This document shows positions 48,751 through 62,044 of a DNA stretch of 64,000 nt, one piece after another. A program made the position numbers and the translations under genes. The notes under the pieces were generated by a model. That model worked only from the letters and a program-made list of their open reading frames with translations, ran no database searches and was not told where the DNA came from. The stretch comes from Emydura subglobosa (Eukaryota > Chordata > Testudines > Chelidae): the NCBI GenBank assembly GCA_007922225.1, contig ML680053.1, forward strand, positions 15,197,877-15,261,876, written 5' to 3'. Position 1 is the first letter of the stretch; each line of letters opens with the position of its first letter.

Positions 48751-49920
48751 ATAGGTGGGATCATTTATAAAATGAATATTTTCAAAGTTACAAAAATATA
48801 CTTGGTGGGAAATGTAGACAATGCTTTGCACTTGCTGTCCAGTTTTCTATTTGAACCAATTATTGTGTTACTTAATATGCCAGGCTGTTTGGCAATGTTT
48901 TTCTGGATCTGGCTAATCAATACAAATGCCACCTGTACAGTAATTCCAACACTGGGGGAAAAAAAAAAAAAAAAGCCCTGTGTCTCTCTTACTTTTCTAT
49001 CAGAAGCAGATAAATTACAGAACTTAAATTGAGGACTCTAGAGTAGCACACCTGTATTGTAACCCAAATCATCCCTCTGGATTACAAAGGTGTCTTTTCC
49101 CACATGCACTAGAAAACTTAATCTGATATGAATTCTCATACCATTAAACATTTCCCATCCATTGACTGCACAAAGAAACTGGAAGGAATATATTTTTGCA
49201 AAAAGGAAATGGTCCTTGACAATGGCCCTTGATCATCCAGTCCTCTCAGTTCTTTACTTTCTCTCCTCACACTGCCAAAAGAGTGCCATGCTTCAAAAAA
49301 TGTGGGGAGGGCAGTGGAAGAGGGCAAGCTCGTTTGACTGAAATGCTTTTAGTTTAAAACACTGTGCCAGAGAAGCTGTTGCTTTTGGATTCTTCCCAAA
49401 ATGCACCTATCTCATCTTCTCTCAGCCACTCACTTTCACTATTAGGTTGTTACTCTCATTTCTTTTTCTCCCCCATTTTTAATCTTCTATAAACCTCTCT
49501 TTTCCCCATTCTCTCTCCTTGATTTGCTCAGACTCTTTGATTCTCACCATTAGGGCTGCAATGAGAAAAACTGGGGTTGTTTCTGATTTATGTTTATGGA
49601 ATAAGATGCAAATCCACCCAAGATGAACCAGCCTACTTTAGCATACATGAACAGTAGGCAAAATGAACTGTATTTAAACAAATATCGTTCAAAGCACACT
49701 AGAAAAGAGGATGCTAAAAAATTAAGCATTCCTGCACTTCAGCTAGAAGCCATCATTGTTTGTTGCCCCCAAAAAAGCTACATGCCCCCTTCCTCCTGAG
49801 CTCTGACAGATACCTCTTAAGAGATAATAGAGCACCAATACATTTTGCAAACTGAAGACTTGAAATAGAGTAAAAACATTGAAGGAATTCAGAAAACATA
49901 ACAAATAGCTCCACGTTTAC

Positions 49921-50009
49921 CTCTGACACAGATAGTGGCTGCATCGTACCAAGATGTGCATACAATGAACAGATACAACTCCTATAAACACAAGGCTGAT
50001 TGGTCCAAG
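49921..50009 (-). CDS. SLC36A4: SLC36A4 coding exon: TM2
   Basis: This 89-bp exon follows a TATAG acceptor and ends before a GTAAAC donor. It encodes [20 protein letters not shown] and then [10 protein letters not shown]. This is TM2 plus the start of the following cytosolic loop, with the Cys-His-rich [11 protein letters not shown] segment typical of SLC36 proteins. It enters in phase 0, and its last two bases (AG) are completed by the first base of the next exon to give Arg. Confidence 0.95.
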
Positions 50010-51513
<1,504 letters not shown>

Positions 51514-51899
51514 TCAATTTATAGAACAGGAAGATAAAACGTATGAGCTTTAAATGCTTCAAGATGATCAAAGCAGTCTTGTGCAATGTACGCAGGCGCT
51601 TCAAAGCAAAAATAGCTGGAATGCTCCTATCAGGGTCTGGATTTGAATTCTGAGGGACTGGAAGCCAGGTGTTCTCAGGGGAGTGATGTCTGATCTGGAA
51701 TTCACTTCAGCTGCTGGTCCATAGCCTGGATTTCATCTTAACTGTGCAGTGAGACTCTTCTTTTGCCTGAGAGTGGGGCAACTAAGTGCAACAGGCTGAT
51801 GCTGTGCTGAGTTTTGCCTAAACTATTTTAGAAGTTATGCGTTTCTGAGTGGTTGTAGATGCAGCCAGGAGTCTGACAAAGAGAAACTTAAAAATATAA

Positions 51900-52090
51900 G
51901 GGGAGGCAAAACTGTGGCCCATGAGCCTCATGCGGCTCTTTTAAAGTGCGGCTCATGGAGCCCCCATACCCCCCCATTCTCCAGACTGGGATGGGGAGCT
52001 CAGAGCTTTTGTCCTGTGGCAGAGTAGTGGAGCTAGAGGATCCTGTCCAGCAGGGATGAGGTCCTTGGGGGTCCATAAGTTTGGCCACCC
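51900..52090. mobile_element. hAT-like MITE
   Basis: Left end ggggaggcaaaactgtggcc and inverted right end gggtggccaaacttatggac match at most positions of the first 18. The interior has ctcatgcggctcttttaaag, familiar from a widespread turtle repeat. The flanks (aatataag / gatatata) are AT-rich and only loosely compatible with an 8-bp duplication. It lies in the intron just downstream of the N-terminal SLC36A4 exon. Confidence 0.55.
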
Positions 52091-52498
52091 GATATATATC
52101 GAAAAAACTTTTTCAGACCCCCAAATTAATCTATATTCAGGTTCATTAAATTTTATTTCCACTATCTTCTGGATGCTTACCATGTAATTTAAATAGTCTT
52201 AAAATAAATTGGATTTGTTTTGTAGGAATCCTGAGCAGCTCAAACACTTTATATAAAATCCAATCATGTCTATTTCATCACTGGTGCACTGTCAAGTTCT
52301 GGAAAATGATGACCTACCCAAAATAGTTCTACACCAGAGCTTGGCTGATCAAAAAAGCTGTCTGTTAGGATTCCCACAGCAGAAGCATAAAGCTAGGCTG
52401 CAGTCCTAGGGAAATTCCTTAAAAGCACTGGAATATTTCCAAAGGACAAATCAACAGTAATTCATTTTAAAGAGAATGACATTTAAAACAGTACGTAC

Positions 52499-52622
52499 GT
52501 AATGCCCTCTTGATTATCAAGTTGGTAATGCTTCTCAACTGGCAACAATTCATTTTCATGCTCATCATCCGAGATGCTGTCCGAATTCTGTTCTCCAATT
52601 AAAGGCTTCATTACTTCCATGT
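52499..52622 (-). CDS. SLC36A4: SLC36A4 coding exon (probably exon 2): cytosolic N-terminus
   Basis: This is the most upstream SLC36A4 exon visible. It encodes the acidic cytosolic N-terminus: an ATG near its start, then [11 protein letters not shown], a [11 protein letters not shown] stretch and the conserved [10 protein letters not shown]. It starts just after an AG acceptor at 52623-52624 and ends before a GTACGT donor. The last codon is split and completed by one base of the next exon, giving Thr-Phe-Val. SLC36A4 (PAT4) is a high-affinity, electroneutral amino-acid transporter (proline, tryptophan) on lysosomal/Golgi and plasma membranes, linked to mTORC1 in other vertebrates. The human gene has a short exon upstream; its counterpart was not found to the right. 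A DIRS-derived inverted repeat begins only 53 bp upstream of the acceptor. Confidence 0.9.
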
Positions 52623-52675
52623 CTGTACCATACAAGAAACCATTTTAGTACTATGACCAAATTTAATGAAACAGT

Positions 52676-53362
52676 CACTAATCTTTTTCTGTAACTGTTG
52701 TTCTTCAAAATGTGTTGCACCTATCCATTCCACTGTAGGTGAGTGCACGCCTCATCCACAGTTGTCAGATTTTTCCCATCGGGACAACGTGAGCACCCGC
52801 TGCTGCCTTGTACCACTGCACAGAGGTATAAAGAGTGGAGCCATCCCTAATTCCCTTCAGCTCCTTCCTAATGGAAAGACTCCAATAGCAAGGGGAAGGA
52901 GGGAAGTTCGTGGAAGGGACATGTGCACACATCTTGAAGAAAAGCAGAGCTGTCCCAATGGCCCCACGCTTCGAGGGGCCCCACACTTCAACACCACCTT
53001 GTCAGTCTCTCTTGTCAGTAGCCATGAAATTGACAAGAAAGCCAAGAGGACTAGATAGCTGCTGCCCATTGCCAATGGGGGACACAGGCAGCTGCTGCCG
53101 GGCTCCTGGCTTCAGCCGCCCACCTCCTAGCTGGGAGCAGGTACCGGGCAGGAGGCCAGGGTCTCAGCTTCATGCTGGGACCGGGTGGGAGGCAGGCGGC
53201 TGCCGCCAGGGTCCTGGCTGCACGCTGGAACCAGGCAGGAGGCAGGTGACTGTAGCCCGCCTCCCGGCTGCGTGCTGGGACTCAGCAGGCCCACACATAC
53301 CCCAGGCCCCACACACCCCTAGGGACGGCCCAGAGAACAAGAGTTACAGAAAAAGGTTAGTG
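52676..53362. mobile_element. DIRS terminal-repeat pair (C) with a GC-rich insertion
   Basis: The left end cactaatctttttctgtaac, then gttgttcttcaaaatgtgtt, is the same terminal sequence as DIRS element B. It is mirrored at the right: ggaagggacatgtgcacaca then tcttgaagaa up to 52941, and, after an interruption, gagttacagaaaaaggttag ending at 53362. The interruption 52942-53334 is a foreign GC-rich cassette. No DIRS coding region remains. The element starts only 53 bp upstream of the SLC36A4 exon acceptor at 52622/52623. Confidence 0.65.
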
Positions 53363-54194
53363 TCACAGATCCACAAGTCCAGCTCTGGAACAGTCCTTGG
53401 GAGGACCCCTTTAGTGTGTCAGGACCCCTAGGATCACACTCTCTCATTCGGGTAAGCCATTAGCTTCACTGTCTCCTGGGGCTGAACCTCAGAGCCTTCA
53501 GCATCCCTGCTTCACACCGTGAGCGCTCCTCAGTGAAGCCATCTGAATTGGACCCCTGGGGAAGACTTTGCACATCCAAAGGGAGCAATGCACCCCTGAT
53601 TTCCTTGACTCTGGAATGAATCTCAGCCAGCATTGTATTGTATGCTTTTATTAGTTGTCTGGAACAGAGCATAGAAAGTCCTTAGTTAACATAGAGGATA
53701 GAAAGTTACAGCAAAGTCCATTTGGGTCAGTCAAGAGGCTTCTGACCCCTCTGTAGTCCCAGTCCAGAAGCTTCTCTAGCCTCCAACAGCCCACCGTTAA
53801 CAACCCCAAGGAGCCCATTTTAAGTCCTTTGTTCTTGTTCCTGGGAAACATGGTCACCTGGCCATCCTTCTTAGCCCTTTGTTCTCCAGCTGAGTACTCC
53901 AGCTGAGCACTAGATCCAATGCATCTGTGACTACGGTGAGTGTCCGTTGTGGAGGAGAAAAGGGAATTTCCATGCAAACATTTGAGGGTTCTATCCACCA
54001 GTCTAAAGAGAACAAGAGCTGAGTAATTACTTGAGTAATTACAGCAGCAGCACAGGAGCCAGCAAACAGAGGAGTTTGCAAGGGGAGTTTGGGGAGGGAG
54101 TGTTTGGTGTTCTGGAACTGTTGGGGTGCTCGTTGGGGGCTGTTTTGGTGGGTTTTTTGTTTTTGTTTCTCTCACTGAAAGGAAGTAGGGGGAA
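53363..54194. repeat. Unclassified, moderately GC-rich repeat-like block
   Basis: Begins tgtcacagatccacaagtcc and has features of an LTR-like dispersed repeat by composition. No polymerase or gag similarity was seen. Open frames of up to 174 codons on minus (54175-53651) are not recognisable proteins. I could not find its ends. Confidence 0.3.
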
Positions 54195-55309
54195 AGGCTA
54201 TGACGGATACCCCATAAGGACTAATAATAAAAATTTCTGCTATAAGCTGGGGACACATCAGTTGGAAGTGACAGAGGAGAAGGACCTGGGCGTATTGATC
54301 ACAGGATGACTATGAGCCACCAATGTGATGTAGCCGTTAAAAAAGCTAATGTGGCCCTTGGATGCATCAGACAAGGTATTTCCAGTAGAGATAGGGAGGT
54401 GTTAGTACCATTATACAAGGCGCTGGTGAGACCTCATCTGGAATACTGTGTGCAGTTCTGGTCCCCATGTTTAAGAAAGATGAATTCAAACTGGAACAGG
54501 TGCAAAGAAGGGCTAAGATGATCCACGGAATGGAAAACCTATCTTATGAGAGGAGACTCAAACAGCTTGGCTTGTTTAGCCTAACCAAAAGAAGATTGAG
54601 GGGAGATATGATTGCTCTCTATAAATACATCAGAGAGATAAATACTAGGGAGGGAGAGGAATTATTTCAGTTCAGCACCAATGTGAACACAAGAATTAAT
54701 GGATATAAACTGGCCATCGGGAAGTTTAGACTAAATTAGATGCAGGTTTCTAACCATCAGAGGAGTGAAGTTCTGGAACAGCCTTCCAAGGGGAGCAGTG
54801 GGGGCAAAAAAAACTAGCTGGCTTCAAAACTGAGCTTGATAAATTTATAGAGGGGATGGTATGAGGGGACAGCCTAGTTTGGCAATTGCCTGATCTTTGA
54901 CTACTGGTGGTAGATATGCCAATGGCCTGTGAAGGGATGTTAGATGGGTAGGTTCTGAGTTATTACAGAGAATTCTTTCTTGGGTGTCTGGCTGGTGAGT
55001 CTTGCCCACATGCTCAGGGTTTAACTGATCACCATATTTGGGGTCAGGAAGGAATTTTCCCCCAGGGCAGATTGGCAAAGGCTCTGGGGGTTTTTCGCCT
55101 TCCTCTGTAGCATGGGGCATGGCTCACTTGCTGGTGGATTCTCTGTACCTTAAAGATTTTAAGCCATGATTTAAGGACTTTAATAACTCAGTCATAGGTT
55201 AGAGGTTTATTACAGGAGTGGGTGGGGTTCTGTCGCCTGCATTGTGCAGGCAGTCAGATTAGATGATTATATTGGTGCATTCTGACCTTATAGTCTATGA
55301 ATCTATGAA
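54195..55309 (+). mobile_element. CR1-like LINE, 5'-truncated
   Basis: Frame-shifted fragments give [19 protein letters not shown], then [40 protein letters not shown], and, after another shift, [20 protein letters not shown] and LFSLTKRRLRGDMIALYKYI. These form the C-terminal RT/thumb region of CR1-clade LINEs. The 3' region ends at 55309 in the terminal repeat gtctatgaatctatgaa. Confidence 0.8.
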
Positions 55310-57432
55310 CCACTATGTCCATATGATGATGGGTCGGTGAATACACTGAGGTTAGCCAGCCTTGTAGCTCCCTGAAGTACAGTCAGTCATGCTGCACCAC
55401 ATAAATGCACAGCACCATGTGCCCTAGAAATTTGAAGCCATTTCAAACTTTAATGACAGGATGTGCCTTTAGATCTAAAGCAATGACTTGCATTGTTTGG
55501 AACCTCAGCCTTACAAGGAATGCCCTGGCCTTTGTAGAATCCATGGCCATCCTAGTAAATTATTTTTTCTCTACAGGAGTCAGGAGAGATGTCTTTGTAC
55601 TGATTAGGAGCCCAAGATCATCAGAGGTGGACTGTATAATAACTATGCTGGAGAGTACTTGAGACCTGAACTGGCTTCTTATTAGCCATTTGTCTTTTTA
55701 TTCCCTTACCTGGACTCCCAACTTTCACAGGAATGCCACTATCACAGCCATGCACTTCTTGAACATGCAAGGAGCTGCTGATAGGCCAAAGAGCAGTACT
55801 GTGAATTGGTAGTAGAATCTGTTGACCATGAACCTGAGGAATTTTCAGTGACTCTGGTGAATTGCCACATGAAAATAAGCATCTTAAATCAACAGCAGCA
55901 TACCAGTCCCCAGGATTTTGGGAAGGGAAAACAGACGCTGCAGTAACCACCCAAAATTTTTATTTTCTCTATTTGTTTAGCTGTGTTAGATCTAAAATAG
56001 GCCTGAGGACCACCACCCCCTGCTCTTTGCTTTCGGAATTAGGAAGTATAGGGAATAAAATCCCTTCTATCTAAGCACCAGGGGTACTTCCTCTATGGTC
56101 CCCATGAAAGAGAGAAGTAAGACCTTCTGAAGTACCATATTCTCATGAGTGATCCCTGAAGAGGAATGGGGAAGTGGGTGGGAAGAGGGAAGAAAGAAAC
56201 AAATTGAAGGGTGGATCCAGTTCCACTGTGCTTAGGGCCCAGTGATCAGTGGTGATGTGGGACCAAGCACTTAGGAAATGAGACAGGCACTTGGCAAATA
56301 CTAAGGTGGAGAAAGATGGAACTCTGGCGAATGGTAGATTACTCTCAACCAATGAGTCAAATGTTTGCTTAGAGCAGTATTTCTCAACCTTCTTGACACT
56401 AGAGATCAGTTTGCTGCCTTCCTAAACTGTGTCAGGGAGATCTCAGGGACTGGGGGTGCCAGTTCATAGACTGGTCTTTGAGAAAATGGATTAGAGGGCC
56501 CCATTTCCCTAGATGAACTGGCAGCTACAGAAAAGAAGGGAAGAAGATGCCTCTCGTAATTTTTTACACCTCTTCCTAGACAAGTCCTGAGTACAAAGCA
56601 TGAGAGCTGGAAACCATTGGGACTGCTGCGGACTGAATTGTTTTCTTTTTGGCACTGATATATAAATCCCCAGAGACTTAAGGGTCACTCTTGAATCCCT
56701 ACAACTATGTGGCCTCTCATTAGTCTGTTTGAGAAAGAAAGAAAGGGGGCCTTCTAATGTGAGGTCTTGAATGGTTTGTTGCACCTCTGGGAGAAGACCT
56801 GATGACCACAGCCAAGAAAAATGTTGAATAGCGATGGCAGAATCTGCCACATCTTGATTTGCCTGCAACGCTGCTCTGGCAACTAACTTGCCCTCCTCCA
56901 CAACATCAGTGAATTCCTGCTTTGCATCATCCAGAAGCCTGTCCTTAAATTTCAGGATATTATCACACAGGCTAAAATCATACAGACCCTGCAGAGCCTG
57001 CTGGTTCACTATCCTAAACTGTAAACATCCTATGGAATAAAGCTTCCTTCTGAAGAGGTCCAGTTTCTTTGCTTCTTTCCCTTTCAGTGTTGAAGCGTAG
57101 TGTTCCTGTCTCTTTTTTATTAGCAACAGAAACTAACAGAGCCCAGAGGAGGATGGTTATGAAAATGTTCACACACTAAACTAGACTAAAAACCTAACAA
57201 CAAGTACTATATACACTAAAGAGAGTAAGATTTGCACACACAATGATAGTAGCTCCAACCACCAACGCTGGAGGTAGGAAGAAACTGAAGTGTGGGGGGG
57301 GCAGCTACACCCTTTATATCTGTGTGCAGTAGCATGAGGCCAGAGAGGCCCTAATAGGTACTGCTGAAGGAAAAATCTCAGACAACTGTGTATAAAGTGC
57401 ACATGCAATAGAGAGGACATGTGCAGTCATTA
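55310..57432 (-). mobile_element. DIRS-like retrotransposon D with gag-like ORF and RT fragment
   Basis: On minus, the 5' part (57432-57290: ctgcacatgtcctctctatt, agttgtctgagatttttcct) resembles the DIRS terminal repeat. The gag-like ORF follows, then RT remnants: NPGDWYAAVDLRCLFSCGNS, FTVGQQILLPIHSTALWPIS-like text, then AFLVRLRFQT and an HGAVHLCGAA-like end near 55360. WYAA(V)DL...F and the later FGLSS-type segment belong to DIRS reverse transcriptases. The element stops at the CR1 3' end at 55309, so the RNase H, methyltransferase and recombinase parts are missing. Confidence 0.7.
56509..57126 (-). pseudogene. DIRS gag-like ORF1 fragment (205 codons)
   Basis: The longest clean retrotransposon frame here. 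It carries KGKEAKKLDLFRRKLYSIGC, IVNQQALQGLYDFSLCDNIL, FKDRLLDDAKQEFTDVVEEG, KLVARAALQANQDVADSAIA and LPEVQQTIQDLTLEGPLSFF. This set is known to me from the ORF1 product of turtle DIRS elements, which presumably packages the RNA. Its N-terminal part is missing, the ATG used is internal and the frame ends early, so it is not a functional gene. Confidence 0.65.
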
Positions 57433-59269
57433 GAATAACTATATGTTTTAGAAGTAAAACTGGATTTCAACAGTTTGGAATATCGTGATTTGTTTGCAAA
57501 GCCAATTAAGATCAATATGCTATTGTATTCAGATACACATATGCACTGTACACATGTACCTTCTTTTCTTTAATGAAATAAATGCTGTCTTTTCACAACA
57601 GGTTATTTTATAACCAAAGCCACAAAACTGTTTTCTATTAATTAGTTCTAAGAAAACTTCACCATCATCATTTTTTATTATGGTTGAAATGTTATAGTTA
57701 CTAGCCTCAGTTGCTTGTGTTAATCCACTTGGCAAGTGGCTAAGACACGAGGGAGGGAGCAGGGGTCTGTCAGTGCGCACTGATGCTCCTGGAGGATGAT
57801 TGTAGAACCAAACCCAAAGTTTTTATTTTATTTTTTTTTATAGGGGTAATCTTTTATGTTATTTTATAGGTTTTTTGCATTTTGGTGTGATTAATAATTC
57901 TTTATGTTTTGTAAGCATGATTGTTGCTATTTTTTTATAGTTTATTTTTGTTTGTTTTTAGGTGGATTTTAGGGTTATTAGGGTGGGCAGTTTTTGGCTA
58001 TTTGAGTTGTAAAGTTATTTTTACTTTTTTGAACACTTGAGGCTGGCGCCTTTTCCCATCACTCTTTGGTCTCACATACACACATTACTTTTTTATTTAT
58101 TTATATTTTAATTTGTTAATATTTACTTAAAATTTGTAACTAGAAGACACAAGTGTCTTTTAGAAAACAATAACTTTTTTTTTTACTTTAAAACATTTAA
58201 TACTATTACAAAACATCCTCATTTAACATTGAACTTTTTTGTTTTAGAACATTTGCTGATGTTACTTTAAGCAGTAATTTTAAAACGTATATTTTAACAA
58301 AAACAATTTTATAGGATGATTTTTGGTAACTTTACAAACAGGATAATTAATGACTAGATGTTAGTTTCGAACAACTTATTAACAGTGAACAGTGAACAGA
58401 CCACCTTACATACCCAAAATGCAAAGCTTCACAAAAACTACTATAATAATTTATCACATACCAAAAAAATAAAATATTTCACACAAAATCAATAAAACAA
58501 AATCAAGCTTTAAGCCTACAATGATGTAAAAGTCTTTACAATACAGTTATTTCTTTTACATGACAATACAATAAACAGTAACACAAAAGTATGGTAACAC
58601 AATGGTCAGTTCCATTTATCTTGAATTTGCTCCATCATTATATTGTTACATGAGAACATACAAAAGAGCCGATCATAATCTAGATATGCAAAGGAATCAA
58701 CTCTGAATTTCCTGACTTCCCTGCCATATTGAGACCTTAGCAGTTGTCTTGTAATGTAATTTATTTTGAGGTAGTTTGTTGTTTTAAAGAAAATTAAATC
58801 AGTCTTTTTTTAATAAATCTATCAAATTAACGATGCACTGAAGTCAAGAAATGTTGAAGTCAAGGACAATACAAGCAATGTTAACTCACCCATAGTGCCC
58901 ACATAACATGTTAAAATAGCTTTACCAGGCAGCAATAAAAAATACCACTTACTGGTTTAAACATTAATTCAATTCAACACCCACAGAATTGTAACAAGGG
59001 TATACGATTATAGAGTCAATTAGAAGACATGACAAATTACATTTTAAAAAGTACTATATACTGTAGTATGAACCGGTCATATCTTCTGAGAAATACTTGT
59101 GGAGTTATTGGGAACAGCTTGATGGAATATGTCAACCCAATTTGCAGATAATAAATCAGATAAGATACTTGGGTGCATTTAAAAAAAGAAAAAATACAGA
59201 ACATAGCAACATACTGAACAAGGTATGTTCAATTTTTTTCCATGAAAGCTTCAAGATGTCTAGCCAAAA
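57433..59269. other. AT-rich intron with an unusual T-rich block (57815-58060)
   Basis: 57815-58060 is strongly T-biased, with G almost the only other base and many ttttatag and ttaggg words. A GC-rich ggctggcgcc follows near 58050, then another AT-rich stretch. 58061-59269 is A/T-rich with no exon. I could not assign the T-rich block to a known family. Confidence 0.4.
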
Positions 59270-59640
59270 TACTAAAGACCCAGAGAAGAGCAGCAAAGAC
59301 AGTCAGATGTAGGAGAGGGCTTACATGTGAAGAACAATTGCAAAAATAAGGATTATTTAGCCTTAAAATGCAGAGAGAGAGATGCTCATTCAGGTAATTA
59401 AGAATATGAGACTATAAACACAAACCTATCAATCGCTCCCACAACAAGAGAGCCAAGGGTCATTTGAACTTGTCTTTTAACTTTACCTACAGCTAATATT
59501 GGAATTACTTCACACAAAGTAAAAAAAGTCCCTCTGGAGTTCAGCATGACAAGAGGTCAGTCAAGTGATTGAGCTGGATTTAAAGAGAAGCTAGATAATT
59601 TTATGATCAATAATGTTTCTAATTATACAAGCTAAGATAG
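59270..59640 (+). repeat. Old CR1/L3-like LINE fragment
   Basis: Degenerate text with agacccagagaagagcagca, gattatttagccttaaaatg, ttggaattacttcacacaaa and ggatttaaagagaagctaga follows the order of a CR1/L3 3' region. No frame is open. Highly diverged, so old. Confidence 0.5.
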
Positions 59641-62044
59641 AGGTAATCAAATATCATGATTCCATGCATCACCTATCCACCAGAGGAGTGAACAAGGAAT
59701 TTCCCTATCTTCACCCCAGATGTATTTTAATCACTCCATTGCCCACACAGGGATTTCACTGTTCATTCATTCATGACAATCCTACACTATATTCACTTGG
59801 CTACAAATTATTTTAGCTTTGATACTTAGAAGTCATCAGATTGGTGTGCACATCAAGCTAATAAGTTTAGTACCAATGGTGGATGCTTTACATGATGGGC
59901 AGTTTGTTTGGTTTACATTTTTTTAAAACATGTTTATGAGAAAGTAGCATAATAATTTGATTCGTTTTCACTAGAAACCCAATTGCAATTTGTGCAAAAA
60001 TTGTGTTCATAATGTCCTTCAGCAGCACCCAAGAAAAGATAATGCATTTATTTTAAAAATTTCCAATTTCAGTGTGTAGGGCCATTACTCAGTTGACCAC
60101 ATTCTGGAGGACACCTATTACCATCAGTATGCTAGATATTCTCTGTCTGGGCATACAGTGGTATAACTGACTACTAATATTTTTGTACAGGACTCCTGAT
60201 CCTAGCTATGCATCCAAAAGAGACTGTTGAAGGAACTACAGGAAGAGACACACAAAGAAACTCTGGGCAGAGATATCAGTAACCATTAGCAACATGACGT
60301 TTCTGATAGTTATGATGTATGCAGTGATTTATTACCATGGCACTCTTAACTTTTGAACATCCTGGGGAGAAGGGGATGTAGCACAGTAATGTCTAGTTCA
60401 AAGGACACTCCTCGAAGAGGCGTAGCCTGTGGGGCTTAAAACAGATAATAGACGCAGAGCAATGGGGTCATTTCCCTGCTGGATCATCTGAGATCATTGA
60501 ATGAGGACTTAATGTGACCTAGCAGAGTCATAGTAACCAAGTACTATGCAATGTAGAGGCAGCAAAGTCAAAAAACAGGATATAAAATGGCTCTCTCTGC
60601 TTGGGCCAGCTCACCTCTCCACAGCAATTGCTGCCCAGTGAGAATTTCAGCAAGGCTGTCACTACTGAGGAAAGACCTGGAGAGGTGCAGGGAATTACCT
60701 GTAACTTCCCTAGGGCCAGGCAGATGTGCAAGGAAAGTGCTGCCCCTGACAGCTTCAACTACCCAGGCATTACCTTCTTCAGAGGAAGTACTTTCAGCAG
60801 ACACAATATGGCAGGAAGTTGTAGTCTTTATAGGCTCCAGATACACCCACTACTAAGACAGCATTTGGCAATGCTGGGGTCCCAGCTAAACTCGAGTGGC
60901 CAGGGAAGATCTCAGCCTGGTGGTCACCAATGCTGCCTGACCATGGGTTAAGGACTCCTGAGTTTGCCGAGTAAAAAATACAGACATCCCACAGTATTCC
61001 TGAACCAGGCTGGTGCTAGGTGTTTTTGCCACTGTAAGCAGCTTCATCTGAGGCTTATTACCTCAGCCCAAGGCAACAGCCTTCTCAAACTGGTGCTTAA
61101 GCCCCGCTTACAAAAGCCTTTATTTTTTATAAAAAAGGACATTAGTCGCAGTCTAAAGGGAGTTTGTCTGACTTGTGTTAACTAGATCAATTAAATAATC
61201 TTCCTGTCTTTCGAAGGTGCACCCTTTCAGTTTTAGGAAATGCCAGAGAAAATACCTCTGCCAAGCAAAAACGAATCTTAATCCAGTCTGCCTGCTATGC
61301 TGTGATAAAGAAATAACTTATGAACAGATAGAATATCGTGGAAGTGCTCTTTAATTCCAAGCATTAGGGAAAAAGGTCTTAAATATCTCTTTACAATTTG
61401 GTACATTTCAATTTGCACAAAATATAGTAGCACTTTTTACTCTTGTCCATGAATTGTATAATATGCCAATTAAACTGAATCTTTTCAGTGGTAATCTCAC
61501 CTATGTGTATCTGCTTCTTGGGGCATGCAAGCATTTTCCTAGAACTGTCATACGCACTTGAAACCTTTTGCTACCCTTTTCCTTCTGTCAATTCACACTT
61601 TTGGGATGATCATCAAAATATTGCTCTGGTCATACAGAAAATGAGGCATCTTCCACTGAAAGTAGTTTGTGCCAGAGAATGAATTTTCAAAAGATGGAAG
61701 CAAATATGTCTTATTCAATCCAGACCTGGCACCAAGAACTTTTATGGTACAAGAATACTGAGCTGAAGGTTTTCAGCATGAAGCTTACCATGTAACTTTT
61801 TTGACATCAGGTCATCAGCAACAGACATAGTGGTCTTAGACTTAAATGTTGACAACATTTTATCTTTTCTTGAACTTCACTGCCTTTCATTCTCACCCCT
61901 TCAAGAAAGTCATTGAATTAACAGTCTATTTAGAAACATTTGAGCTGACATTTTCAAGGGAGAGCTTTGCTTGTTTTTTTAAATACTAAGGCAGTTCCCA
62001 TGAAGATAAGTTATTTATTCATTAGAAATTCATCTTCTAATGTT
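59641..62044. other. Intron sequence, no gene
   Basis: Mixed composition. 60590-60950 is more GC-rich with several short open frames on both strands but no recognised protein. The expected N-terminal SLC36A4 exon was not found. Confidence 0.4.

Noticed and set aside
52910..53431. 173-codon open frame on plus
   Set aside because: Crosses the DIRS end, the inserted cassette and the following repeat, so it cannot be one gene.
53651..54175. 174-codon open frame on minus
   Set aside because: No recognisable domain; it lies in an unclassified repeat-like block and its Thr/Pro-rich start looks compositional.
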